A DNA stretch of 20,902 nucleotides from a virus, in the IMG/VR virus record IMGVR_UViG_3300011253_000795, positions 1 to 20,902 of that record. The stretch is one strand, 5' to 3'. Every line of letters begins with the position of its first letter. Positions within the stretch are counted from its first letter, which is position 1. The position numbers and the translations under genes are program-made. Below, one piece after another: positions 1 through 7,995 of this stretch. The notes under the pieces are model-generated. The model searched no databases, was not told the origin of the DNA, and saw only the letters and a program-made list of their open reading frames with translations.

Positions 1-2376
1 CACTTGACCAATCAGTGCCCAACGCCCTGTCTTGAAATCAACACGCCTTGCAATCAGCCTGTTGACACGATGTCTGAACATCGCATCACGGAAAACTTGT
101 GAAGGGCGCGTCGTGCCAAACAACTGTTGCTGTTGTGGTCGCCATTGATCACCAAACAATTCTGATGGGTCATTCAACGTGCCTTCAGAATCTTCAACCG
201 TCATCACGTCTTGCTTATAGTTTTCATCCTCATTCAAGAACTGATAAACAAACGCTGTTGGTCGTGATGCACGGGGCAACCAAGTGACTGCAAAATCTTG
301 CAGGTTGCCGGTAGTAAACAACTGTGAAGAAGCTTTGGCAGGCACACTGATTGGTCCTTGTGAGTGTGCATCTTTGTATTCATAGACCACGCTGATTTTG
401 CCGTTGGCAAAGACTGGCGTTGCTCTGCCTGCTGAACAAATGGTTATGACCCATTCCCAAGCAGGGCGTGCTTGATCCAAAACTAAATCACATGTGAACT
501 GTGGTTCACCCCATGGGTCACTTGGGTTTGGGTCACGATCACAATAGACCGCCCAAGCAGCAATTGACGGCAAGTCAATGTCATCTTCAGTCAGGTACGA
601 ACCCAACCCCCAAGGCGACAACAAGAAGTCTGCCAAGATCCATGCCGGGTTGCGTCCTGGTGCATAGGTGTGATAGTTCCAAGGCGCAGAAGGAACGTCC
701 CAACAACGCGGTGACCAACCGTTGGTTGGATGCCAAACGCGAATTGTCTTGCCATCAATCCTGATGTTGCATTGTGGCAACCCACCATTGAAACGGGCGT
801 TGGCTTCAAGCACCAAGCCAACACATGCTGTTCTTGGGTACGTCAGTTCATACGGGCTTTGCACACTGGCATCTGACCAAGTGACTGACGACACTGTGCC
901 TGACGGGCCTGCTGGCGTGATGCGCTGGATGCGTACTTCAATGACGCCTTTGACTGCTTCACCATTGGTTGCTGTGAAATCTGCGAAGTACTCTTCTTTG
1001 GCTAGTCTTGTTGGCCCTGTCCGAAATAGTTGAATTGCAATGCTTGCGTTTGGCGGTTGTGTTCCAAAAGTCCATGGCCCACCGTCGATGCGCCAAGATA
1101 TGTTGAAGAAGGCTGCATAGGGTATTTGCAAACCTGAAGTGCCGGAAACCGTATACATGCCACCCCGTGCAGTGAATGACAGATTGATGCCTGTGACTAG
1201 CCGCGTGCCGCTGTCATACGTCCAGATTTGTTCATCACCCCAGTTGCCAAGTTCAAGGTTTTGATTGAACGTTGTTTGCGTGCCTGCAAAGAACCCCAGT
1301 TGTGAAGGCATCGGCGGTTGATCGACTTCACCTGATCGGATGCAGGCAAATGCACCGGCATTCGGAACAACTTTGACCACAGTGCCAACGCTTGTGATAA
1401 GTCGCCTTGGCTGACTGTTGTTTGAATTGGGTAAACCCTGATGCACATATATGTCATCGCCAGATGCCAAGGCACTGGTGACCGCTGCTGAAGGCTCTGT
1501 GCTGATTTCAATTTGTGGGTTGCTTGCAAGTCCGTAAATCTTGACCACTGTATGTGGCCCACTGATGATGTTGACGCCTGCTGTATGGTTGCGGAAATAC
1601 ACAGCAGCACCCAGCGTCAACCCTGGGGTGCTTGGGTCCCAAGATGCCAAGCCAAAAAACCTGAAGGTGTTGATACCTTCAAGGTTTTCTGTCGGTAACA
1701 CCTGACCGTTGATGCGCATGTTTGAAGGCAACGCACCGCTGCTTAATGACGTGTATGAACTGGTTGAACCCAACCAATCATTGCTTGTCACTTTCAGTTC
1801 ACCAACCTTGTCAATTGGCCCTTCTGACAAAGCCAACACCAACGTCAGATAATCAGAGTTGATGACGAACGTATTGCCTGCACCCGGTTTTTGTGAACTG
1901 CTTGAATAGACAACCTGACCACCAACTGCGTGCCGTCCATAGCAAACCGGCACCAAGAAGCCTTGTGAATAGTTGGTGCGCACACCGTTCCATGCATAGG
2001 TTTGGCTGCCTTCATCACCACGCAACAACGGGTCATCTGGCCCTTTGGGCTTGCCTGCCAAAGCTTGCACCGCATAGTTTACGGCAACACTGACAACAGC
2101 ACTGATGACCGCATACACAATGTATGCAAGCCAATCAATTCCCGCTGTGGTTAACGGGCAGAAGATCAGTTCATCATTGTCTTTGATGTCTTGTTCATAG
2201 TCGCCGTCATCTAGCAGTTGGCCGTTGATCGCCACATCAATGGGCACATGATGCGGCAACACGTCTTGCAGACGGTCAACAAGTTTGCGCGGCGTCAAGC
2301 CTTCTTGAAACGGCACACGTTTGGTCAACGTGCCGTCTTCCCCAATCATGCCTTTTCTAATGTGAATGGTTAGCAT
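1..2376 (-). CDS. Tail tip / host specificity protein, lambda J-like with gpI-like N-terminus (3' end outside window)
   Basis: The frame is open from the ATG at 2376 to the window edge (792 codons, no stop), so the C-terminus is missing. The protein should form the central tail tip that contacts the host receptor. Residues 1-75 look like a small beta-grasp domain, residues 80-107 are a hydrophobic segment, and about 124-158 carry the motif around SQTYAW, NYSQG, VPVCYGRHAVGGQVV. This is the order seen in lambda gpI (beta-grasp, hydrophobic hairpin, VLPVLYGEMRVGS). The remaining visible part is beta-rich tip sequence ending near FRDAMFRH and RLIARRVDFKTG, as in J-type baseplate hub domains. The start overlaps the stop of the preceding K-like gene (ATGCTAA). 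No separate gpI gene lies between K and J, so I infer an I-J fusion. The receptor-binding end cannot be seen. Confidence 0.88.
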   Translation of the reverse strand, partial: MLTIHIRKGMIGEDGTLTKRVPFQEGLTPRKLVDRLQDVLPHHVPIDVAINGQLLDDGDYEQDIKDNDELIFCPLTTAGIDWLAYIVYAVISAVVSVAVNYAVQALAGKPKGPDDPLLRGDEGSQTYAWNGVRTNYSQGFLVPVCYGRHAVGGQVVYSSSSQKPGAGNTFVINSDYLTLVLALSEGPIDKVGELKVTSNDWLGSTSSYTSLSSGALPSNMRINGQVLPTENLEGINTFRFFGLASWDPSTPGLTLGAAVYFRNHTAGVNIISGPHTVVKIYGLASNPQIEISTEPSAAVTSALASGDDIYVHQGLPNSNNSQPRRLITSVGTVVKVVPNAGAFACIRSGEVDQPPMPSQLGFFAGTQTTFNQNLELGNWGDEQIWTYDSGTRLVTGINLSFTARGGMYTVSGTSGLQIPYAAFFNISWRIDGGPWTFGTQPPNASIAIQLFRTGPTRLAKEEYFADFTATNGEAVKGVIEVRIQRITPAGPSGTVSSVTWSDASVQSPYELTYPRTACVGLVLEANARFNGGLPQCNIRIDGKTIRVWHPTNGWSPRCWDVPSAPWNYHTYAPGRNPAWILADFLLSPWGLGSYLTEDDIDLPSIAAWAVYCDRDPNPSDPWGEPQFTCDLVLDQARPAWEWVITICSAGRATPVFANGKISVVYEYKDAHSQGPISVPAKASSQLFTTGNLQDFAVTWLPRASRPTAFVYQFLNEDENYKQDVMTVEDSEGTLNDPSELFGDQWRPQQQQLFGTTRPSQVFRDAMFRHRVNRLIARRVDFKTGRWALIGQV

Positions 2377-2756
2377 GGCAGAAGTTGTCGCCAGATTTCA
2401 TTAGGCGTTTGCTGAAAGTTGCGAAGTTGTTTGCACCACACACCCACGTCAGGATGCGCTGACCATACTTCGCCTTGGTAAACGATTGCCGCCCAACTGT
2501 GATCACCCTGAAAGATGCCAACGTCACCTTCAATCAATGGACCTTCACAACGATGCCAGTCACATGGGAACGCACTTGCCGTTGCAACTTGGCCTGATTT
2601 CCATTCATGCAACAAGTTGCGCCAAGGGTCAAGCGCAGCAGATCCGCGCAACTGAAGCACATGCAACACCACACCCAAACAGTCAATGCCGGATGTGGTG
2701 CGACCGCGCAATTTATATGGTGCGGCAAGCAGTTGTCTTCTTTCGTTTTGGTTCAT
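2370..2756 (-). CDS. Tail assembly cysteine peptidase, NlpC/P60 type, lambda gpK-like
   Basis: This 128-residue protein has the NlpC/P60 signature: catalytic Cys26 in SGIDCLG and a candidate His86 in GDHSWAAIVYQG, separated by a tryptophan-rich stretch. Family members cleave peptidoglycan peptides or act in tail-tip assembly. In lambda the equivalent protein K follows L and precedes I/J, which is the position here. It lacks the N-terminal JAMM-like domain of lambda gpK, so it corresponds to the NlpC half only. The ATG overlaps the stop of the L-like gene (ATGA) and its own stop overlaps the start of the tip gene, indicating translational coupling. The family call rests on the Cys and His motifs plus position; the third catalytic polar residue was not assigned. 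Confidence 0.8.
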   Translation of the reverse strand: MNQNERRQLLAAPYKLRGRTTSGIDCLGVVLHVLQLRGSAALDPWRNLLHEWKSGQVATASAFPCDWHRCEGPLIEGDVGIFQGDHSWAAIVYQGEVWSAHPDVGVWCKQLRNFQQTPNEIWRQLLPC

Positions 2757-3454
2757 TGCTTTGGTATGCCAGGGAAACCACCAAACCTGCCAGGATGAAG
2801 CACCGGCAAACCCCTTGCCGCGTGGTCTTCACCCCTCGCCGCACAATTCACAATCGTTTTGTTGCACGTGGTAAACGCTGCGAACTGGTTAATGACGTAA
2901 CCGCATGTGCCACGGTCACCAAATTGCCAGCGGCAACGACTAGCCACAAACCGATCTTGCGGCGCACGACGTGCAAAGAAGTTGGCGCGTTCTAGCTTGA
3001 ACGTCACTGACTCTGAATCTGCTGACGCGCTGGCAATCGTGAATTCAAACTTTTGGAACTGGTGGTTTGGGTATGCCGTAGCCAACGCACTGCGCGGCAC
3101 CAAATACATTGTGACGGGGTTGCCTTCAAGTGCGTCACCAGCATGAAGCGTTGGCATCAGCACACGCCCTGTGTTGTCAACGCTCAACTGAACCGTTGGC
3201 AAGTCACCTTCTGATGTTTCTTCCATCGGGCTGATGTCAAAGTTGAACGGTTGCCATGACTGCGCAGTTGGGTTGCTGACTGGCCACGTATGCACTTGCG
3301 TGTCATTGCACATGCGAAAAGCAATGCCTGCCAACACAGTGCCAGCAGGGTTGCGACTTGCCTTGCTGATCAATACTTCAATGAACCACAAATAGTCATC
3401 AGAACTGTTTGGCAATTCACGGTCATCAAATGAACTTGGCAGTGTGATTGGCAT
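2753..3454 (-). CDS. Tail tip protein, lambda gpL-like, putative iron-sulfur cluster protein
   Basis: A 233-residue tail tip protein in the lambda L position (after M, before K). The C-terminal part has four cysteines at 174, 184, 197 and 204 (SRCRW, GTCGY, TTCNK, VNCAARG) followed by the conserved ending FGGFPGIP. Lambda gpL is known to bind a [4Fe-4S] cluster through four C-terminal cysteines, and the arrangement here matches that type. The N-terminal 170 residues are beta-rich and probably dock onto the tip ring. The start lies two bases after the previous gene's stop and the stop overlaps the K-like start (ATGA). Length is close to lambda gpL (232 residues). Cluster binding is inferred from the cysteine pattern alone. 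Confidence 0.82.
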   Translation of the reverse strand: MPITLPSSFDDRELPNSSDDYLWFIEVLISKASRNPAGTVLAGIAFRMCNDTQVHTWPVSNPTAQSWQPFNFDISPMEETSEGDLPTVQLSVDNTGRVLMPTLHAGDALEGNPVTMYLVPRSALATAYPNHQFQKFEFTIASASADSESVTFKLERANFFARRAPQDRFVASRCRWQFGDRGTCGYVINQFAAFTTCNKTIVNCAARGEDHAARGLPVLHPGRFGGFPGIPKQ

Positions 3455-3456
3455 GG

Positions 3457-5256
3457 CTATGCAGTGAACAACAGTTCAACAACTTGAACTTGAATGACTT
3501 CACGACCGTCTGACAGCACTGAACGATTGACTGTGCTGGTCATGGTCACAGGTATTGCGACAGTTGAACCCGGTGGCGTAAAGGCAAACGAATCATTGAC
3601 GTTGAAGAACGTGCGCAGCGTCAATGCTTGCGAACGAGTCAAAGACCAATTCAGTTGCCAACTTCGCCTTGGCCTGATCCATGTTGGCCATGTGCGTTTG
3701 TATCCCTGCGCACCTGTGATTTGTCCGTGTTGTATTGGTTCAATTGTTTGCTGCGCGGTGGCATCTGGTGCCAATGGCAATGCGTTCATGCTGCCAACCA
3801 ATGGCCCTTCAGCGGTGATCGTAATTGGCAACGGTGGCAAGTTGACCCATTTGGCTTCATATTCGTTGTTGGTCACATCCAATGTGTCATGAAACATGAT
3901 CAAACAACCATCAAGCAAATCACCTGCTGAAGATGCATGCGGCGCGAACATGTCTAGCGCATATTGATAGTACAACCCACCAGACGCAGCACGCTGCGCA
4001 AACGTCTGCACCATGTTTCGTTCTTTGTAGAAGTTCATATTGCGGCAATATGATTCAGTTGACGGGCGCAGTTTGTTGCCTGAAGCGTTGCGCAACCTCA
4101 TTTGATTTGCGCTGGAATCATTCGAGCCTGTCGCCATCAGAACAGGAAACCAAACCGCATTTGCTTGCGGTGGTTCAATCAGAATTGGGATGTACCCAGG
4201 CGTCTGACCGTTGAATGTTGGCGTTGATTGGTTCGCAACCTTGTTGGTTTCTAGCCTGCTGATAGTGGTGTTTTCTGCGTAGTATGGCAGATCATCAACA
4301 CGCACATGCAACAACGCAGCACGATTGACAATGCTTGCTGATGAAACGCCAATTTGATCACCACCACCCAAAAACGGTTTTGGCCTGCTGGCGTCATAGG
4401 TCCACGCGCAAAAACTGCCTTGATGTGTGCGGCCAAGTTCAGTGCCGCTTTGGTCATCAACCGTGTTGTACCCGCCAAACTCCAAATCAACATCTGATGG
4501 ACTCAACAAGGTGCCACTGCTGACCACATGGCCAAAACCAATGGTGGGCGCAAGCCTTGGCGTGACAGTTTTGGTTGTTACATCACAAGATGCCATGGTC
4601 AGCCATCTTTGACCAGCACTGCCAACCGTCACTTGGTCATTCAAAATTGGCAAATAATTAGCCAGCGACCCGCCAACACTTACTGCCAATGTCGTTGGCG
4701 TTGTTACTTCTGTGGCATGCACCCTGTTGTCTGCTTCCAACACGTCCATGTCCATGACAAGCCATTGAATGTCACGCACATAGAAGTACCCCGCATACAA
4801 TTGTGGGTCACCGTTGAAGAACGTTCGCGCATACAGCACCAAGTCAGATGACGAAATTGTGTTGATGGTCGCGCCAAAATCTGGGTCTGCAATGGCTGGG
4901 CTTGCTTGCTGAATCATCAACATTGACATTGCCTTGCCATAGCTTTCTGTGGTGCCTGCTGCCAATGGTGTGATGTTCGGCAACAGCGGTATGCTTGTGC
5001 GGTGCTTGGTGCTTTTGATGCCACCGGCAAACCCAAGTGCAACCTGCATCATGCCTTTGCTTGGTGACGCACCTGCAACAGTCAAGTCACCAATGTGCGC
5101 TTTGACATTGATTGCCAATCGCTTGGTTGCACCTTGCGGCAACTTGTTCATTGGTAGTCTTGCAACTTCTAGCCAGCCATCATTGACGCCAACGCCTTGG
5201 CCTTGGCTCCAACCATCAGCGTTGTCATGCATCACCAACCACTTGTCATTTGCCAT
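3457..5256 (-). CDS. Large tail tip protein with C-terminal lambda gpM-like domain
   Basis: This 599-residue protein sits between the tape measure and the L-like gene, exactly where lambda M lies, but lambda gpM has only 109 residues. The match is confined to about residues 518-599: GYKRTW, then RRSWQLNWSLTRSQALTLRTFF, FAFTPPG and a closing beta strand VIQVQVVELLF, paralleling lambda's GYSQRA, YSVTLSVPREEATVLESFL, FLWTPP. The first ~500 residues are beta-rich and rich in Gly, Ser and Thr, and I do not recognise them. They could form an enlarged tip collar or carry glycan-binding modules, but no catalytic motif is visible. The ATG directly follows the tape-measure stop (TAAATG). Role in the tail tip is well supported by position; the N-terminal function is unknown. 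Confidence 0.72.
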   Translation of the reverse strand: MANDKWLVMHDNADGWSQGQGVGVNDGWLEVARLPMNKLPQGATKRLAINVKAHIGDLTVAGASPSKGMMQVALGFAGGIKSTKHRTSIPLLPNITPLAAGTTESYGKAMSMLMIQQASPAIADPDFGATINTISSSDLVLYARTFFNGDPQLYAGYFYVRDIQWLVMDMDVLEADNRVHATEVTTPTTLAVSVGGSLANYLPILNDQVTVGSAGQRWLTMASCDVTTKTVTPRLAPTIGFGHVVSSGTLLSPSDVDLEFGGYNTVDDQSGTELGRTHQGSFCAWTYDASRPKPFLGGGDQIGVSSASIVNRAALLHVRVDDLPYYAENTTISRLETNKVANQSTPTFNGQTPGYIPILIEPPQANAVWFPVLMATGSNDSSANQMRLRNASGNKLRPSTESYCRNMNFYKERNMVQTFAQRAASGGLYYQYALDMFAPHASSAGDLLDGCLIMFHDTLDVTNNEYEAKWVNLPPLPITITAEGPLVGSMNALPLAPDATAQQTIEPIQHGQITGAQGYKRTWPTWIRPRRSWQLNWSLTRSQALTLRTFFNVNDSFAFTPPGSTVAIPVTMTSTVNRSVLSDGREVIQVQVVELLFTA

Positions 5257-7215
5257 TTATGACACCGCCCGTTGCAAAGTTTGACGCATGCCGTTTTGGT
5301 TGTCGGCTTGCTGGGTGAATATGGACTGAAGCACTGAACGGTTTTCAATCAACCCACGTGCCGCGTCTTTGCTGTCCCATGCATACACGTTGACGTTGAC
5401 TTGTTGACCCTGGCCCGGTTGGCTGCCGGTGAACGTCACTGGAATGCTTCTGTTGTCGGGCAACGGCACAAAGGCTTCATTGCGGTTGCCTTCACCAAAC
5501 ACCGCAAGTTGTGGTGATTTAGCAATGCCACCGCGTGCGTAATTCTGAACCGGCAATGCGTTGTCTGTATTAACCCCAGGCAGCACGCCACCATCAGCCA
5601 AAGCAAACAACGCTTGCGTGATCTTCAGTGCTGCCATCTTTGCAATCAATTGCGCGATCAATGCCAGTGTGCTGCGTGCGAAATCTTTCCAAGCTTCTTT
5701 GGCACTCTTTGTTCCGTCAATGATTCCAGCAAGACCGTTGGCAAATCCGTCAAACACGCCTTTGACTGTCACTGCTAAACCTTTGCCAAGTTCACGGTCA
5801 AACTCTTCAGCTTGTGATTGCAACCCGCCAATGCCTTCTTCCCAACCGGCATCAACTTTCTTCCAATCAATGAACGGGTCATTCTCGTCAGCAGACTGGT
5901 CAAGTTGCATCTGATGCAACTCAGCCAAGAACTTGTCAACCGCATCACTTGCCTCAAAGAAGAATCCATCACCAAAACTTTTGCCAATGTCTTTACCTGC
6001 TTCTCTGATCGGTCCTGTTTCACTAGAAAGTGATTCAGTCAATGCAGCAAACTCTCTGCCAAACTGTTCTTTGCCGCGCCGCAAGTATCCAGACAAAGAC
6101 TCAACTTGCGGGATGCCGTTTTTGATTTCTTCAGCAACTGCTGCTTGGGCCTGAACAACATTGACATGTGCTTTGGCCAACTCAGCTTGCAATGTGGTCA
6201 ACAATGCAGGCATGCGCTGGCCAAATGTTTCAACATTGACCAGTGCGGTGCGTTCAGCAGCCAACGCTTTTTGCAAGTTTTCACTTGCTCCCGATGATCT
6301 AGATAGATCGGTGCCGGGTATCTTTTCAACCAATTCAATGATTTCAATGATCGCGTCGATCATCCAGCCTAACGACTTGACGAACATATCTCTGATCGTT
6401 ATCGACAAATCAACAATCACGCCTTTGTTTTCATTGAATAGCTTTGCGATGCTTTCCAACGTTGTAGTCAACGCTGGGCCAAACGTCACAAGCAGTTCAC
6501 GCCCTACGTTTTGAATTGCTGTTTCCAGTTTCAAAAAACCGTCAATGATGTCTGCTGATGCCTGCACCTGCTGTGTTGTGACTTCTGCACCTGCTTTCTT
6601 GGCATCGCGCAAGCGGTCTTGAAACATCTTGCCGCCACCATCAATCAAGTTGATGACGTTTCGCCATTGCTCAGGAAACAGCGTTGCCAGCAATTGCGTT
6701 TCGCGTGTTGAATCTTCAATCTTGCCAAACCCTTCAGCCATCTGCGCAAGCATGGTTGCTGGTGACATCTTGCGAAGTTCCGACATCGAGAACCCCAGTT
6801 CTCGGAATGCGTTTGCTTGTTCTTTCGCGCCACCCAACGCGCCTTTCTGTGATGACAGAAGGGAAGACAAAACACTTTTGAAACTGTCTGCATTGCCGCC
6901 AGCAGATTCAAACGCATATGACAGCAGGCTAATTTGTTCAACAGTGTCACCAGTTGCATTGGCAAGCTTGCCAATCTGGTCTGTTGTGTTGGCTAGTGAT
7001 TTGAGTACTTGAACTGACTTCAGCGCGAGAAACGCCCCTGTCAGAAACTTAACAGCATCAGCAACAGCCCTGAATGATTTGGCGTTCTTCTTGTTGCCCT
7101 TCTCAATGGTCTTGCCAGTCTTCTCAACTGCTTTGCGAATGTCAGTCAACTGCGTGCTAACTTCATCAATTAGCAATGCACGAATGTTCAGAGTACGTTT
7201 CTCGTTCTTCGCCAT
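5257..7215 (-). CDS. Tail tape measure protein (lambda gpH-like)
   Basis: A 652-residue tape measure protein that sets tail length and is ejected with the DNA. The N-terminus is helical and charged (LIDEVSTQLTDIRKAVEKTGK), followed by a hydrophobic stretch near residues 57-72. Around residues 490-560 is the typical lambda-type C-terminal region, with IDGTKSAKEAWKDFARSTLALIAQLI followed by GGVLPG, ARGGI and GEGNRNEAFVPLP. If the usual relation of about 0.15 nm per residue holds and the protein is not heavily trimmed, the tail would be close to 100 nm. It follows the G/T chaperone pair with a TAATG overlap, as in most long-tailed phages, where these chaperones coat the tape measure before the tube polymerises. 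Confidence 0.9.
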   Translation of the reverse strand: MAKNEKRTLNIRALLIDEVSTQLTDIRKAVEKTGKTIEKGNKKNAKSFRAVADAVKFLTGAFLALKSVQVLKSLANTTDQIGKLANATGDTVEQISLLSYAFESAGGNADSFKSVLSSLLSSQKGALGGAKEQANAFRELGFSMSELRKMSPATMLAQMAEGFGKIEDSTRETQLLATLFPEQWRNVINLIDGGGKMFQDRLRDAKKAGAEVTTQQVQASADIIDGFLKLETAIQNVGRELLVTFGPALTTTLESIAKLFNENKGVIVDLSITIRDMFVKSLGWMIDAIIEIIELVEKIPGTDLSRSSGASENLQKALAAERTALVNVETFGQRMPALLTTLQAELAKAHVNVVQAQAAVAEEIKNGIPQVESLSGYLRRGKEQFGREFAALTESLSSETGPIREAGKDIGKSFGDGFFFEASDAVDKFLAELHQMQLDQSADENDPFIDWKKVDAGWEEGIGGLQSQAEEFDRELGKGLAVTVKGVFDGFANGLAGIIDGTKSAKEAWKDFARSTLALIAQLIAKMAALKITQALFALADGGVLPGVNTDNALPVQNYARGGIAKSPQLAVFGEGNRNEAFVPLPDNRSIPVTFTGSQPGQGQQVNVNVYAWDSKDAARGLIENRSVLQSIFTQQADNQNGMRQTLQRAVS

Positions 7216-7640
7216 TATCGTGCCTTACCTTTGGTGTGCGCTTTCTTGGTCGCCTGTTCTTGTATTGAATTGCGCATCTTGGCCACTTCACTGGCAACCA
7301 ACGGGTACGCCTGCACGAACAAGCTTGCTTGATCTTGCCACCCACCAGGGTCAGGCAAGATGCCTTGTTCAACCATCACCACCGCACCAACCAATTCAAG
7401 GTGCTTGCTTGTTGCCATCTTGTTGGGGCAACGATGAACACCAACGCGCCCTTCACCGTGGCAATGGTCACACTTGTCAACCATGCCGTTGCACCATGGG
7501 CACGGGTTCAACCAGAACAACGGTTCAACCGTTGGCTGATCACAACCCCACTGATGACGCAGATCAGCACTTGTCACGCACTGTCTGCAATCTTGTTCAA
7601 GGCCGCTGCCGCTGCTTTGAAAGGCAACAGCAACAGCCAC
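7215..7640 (-). CDS. Tail assembly chaperone T-like region, cysteine-rich, probably made as a G-T frameshift fusion
   Basis: This 141-residue reading frame occupies the place of lambda T, between G and the tape measure. It contains a dense set of cysteines: CRQC (18/21), C33, CPWCNG (47/50), CDHCHGEG (57/60) and C71, where two CxxCxG motifs resemble the zinc centre of DnaJ. The lambda T domain is not known for such a metal site. The C-terminal half is mainly helical and basic. A GTG at 7640 could start it, but the same frame stays open back through a slippery heptamer at the end of the G gene, so the main product is probably a 258-residue fusion. It would link the tape measure to tube subunits during assembly. 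Its stop overlaps the tape measure ATG (TAATG). Confidence 0.72.
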   Translation of the reverse strand: MAVAVAFQSSGSGLEQDCRQCVTSADLRHQWGCDQPTVEPLFWLNPCPWCNGMVDKCDHCHGEGRVGVHRCPNKMATSKHLELVGAVVMVEQGILPDPGGWQDQASLFVQAYPLVASEVAKMRNSIQEQATKKAHTKGKAR

Positions 7641-7642
7641 TA

Positions 7643-7990
7643 TCAGTTTCCCACTTCTTCATTCATCAGGTTGTTGGCCTTCAAAATGGCTGTGCTTAGA
7701 TCACCCAGCAATGAAAACGGCAACGATTCAAAGCAGTCAAGGGTCAGAGCGTCTGTCACGCTGACGCCTTCAATGACTGCCGTTTTGGTCGCGCAATCTA
7801 AAACACTGCCGTCAGCATTTGTGATGCCTGACCAACCAGCAAGGCCAGCACGCAACATCAATTCAATCCGGTGACTGTCAGACAAGTCAGCCAAACGAAG
7901 CATTGTGCGATGTGGCAGCATGCGAAGTTGAAACGTCGCACCGTCTTGTTGGTGGTCAACAATGTCAGTAAGTGAGCGAGCAATAACCAT
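7643..7990 (-). CDS. Tail assembly chaperone, lambda gpG-like
   Basis: A 115-residue protein directly after the tail tube gene and before the T frame and the tape measure, the position of lambda G. It has the compact helical make-up of tail chaperones, with a conserved-looking early segment FQLRMLPHRTMLRLADLSDSH and a late SLLGDLSTAILKANNLMNEE. These proteins bind the tape measure in excess and are not found in the mature virion. The reading frame ends in TGA immediately after a slippery heptamer, so a fraction of ribosomes should continue into the T frame. I see no strong Shine-Dalgarno sequence before the ATG at 7990. Confidence 0.78.
   Translation of the reverse strand: MVIARSLTDIVDHQQDGATFQLRMLPHRTMLRLADLSDSHRIELMLRAGLAGWSGITNADGSVLDCATKTAVIEGVSVTDALTLDCFESLPFSLLGDLSTAILKANNLMNEEVGN
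7646..7652 (-). promoter_or_regulatory. Programmed -1 ribosomal frameshift site, slippery heptamer GGGAAAC
   Basis: On the minus strand the last sense codons of the G-like gene read GTG GGA AAC, followed at once by TGA. This puts the heptamer G GGA AAC in the correct phase for simultaneous slippage. After a -1 shift the ribosome reads CTG ATA GTG GCT and continues through the whole T frame. Lambda uses G GGA AAG at the same place in its G gene to make gpG-T at a few percent. The phase, position beside the stop and open downstream frame all agree. Predicted fusion: 115 residues of G, then Leu-Ile, then 141 residues of T. Confidence 0.82.
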
Positions 7991-7995
7991 TTGAA

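Noticed and set aside
2486-2995. 169-codon plus-strand open frame
   Set aside because: Antisense to the K-like and L-like genes, whose motifs (SGIDCLG, four cysteines, FGGFPG) are clear on the minus strand.
7079-7874. Long overlapping open frames on the plus strand opposite the tape measure and chaperone genes
   Set aside because: They lie antisense to well-supported genes, show no domain-like composition and overlap each other; they are by-products of codon bias.
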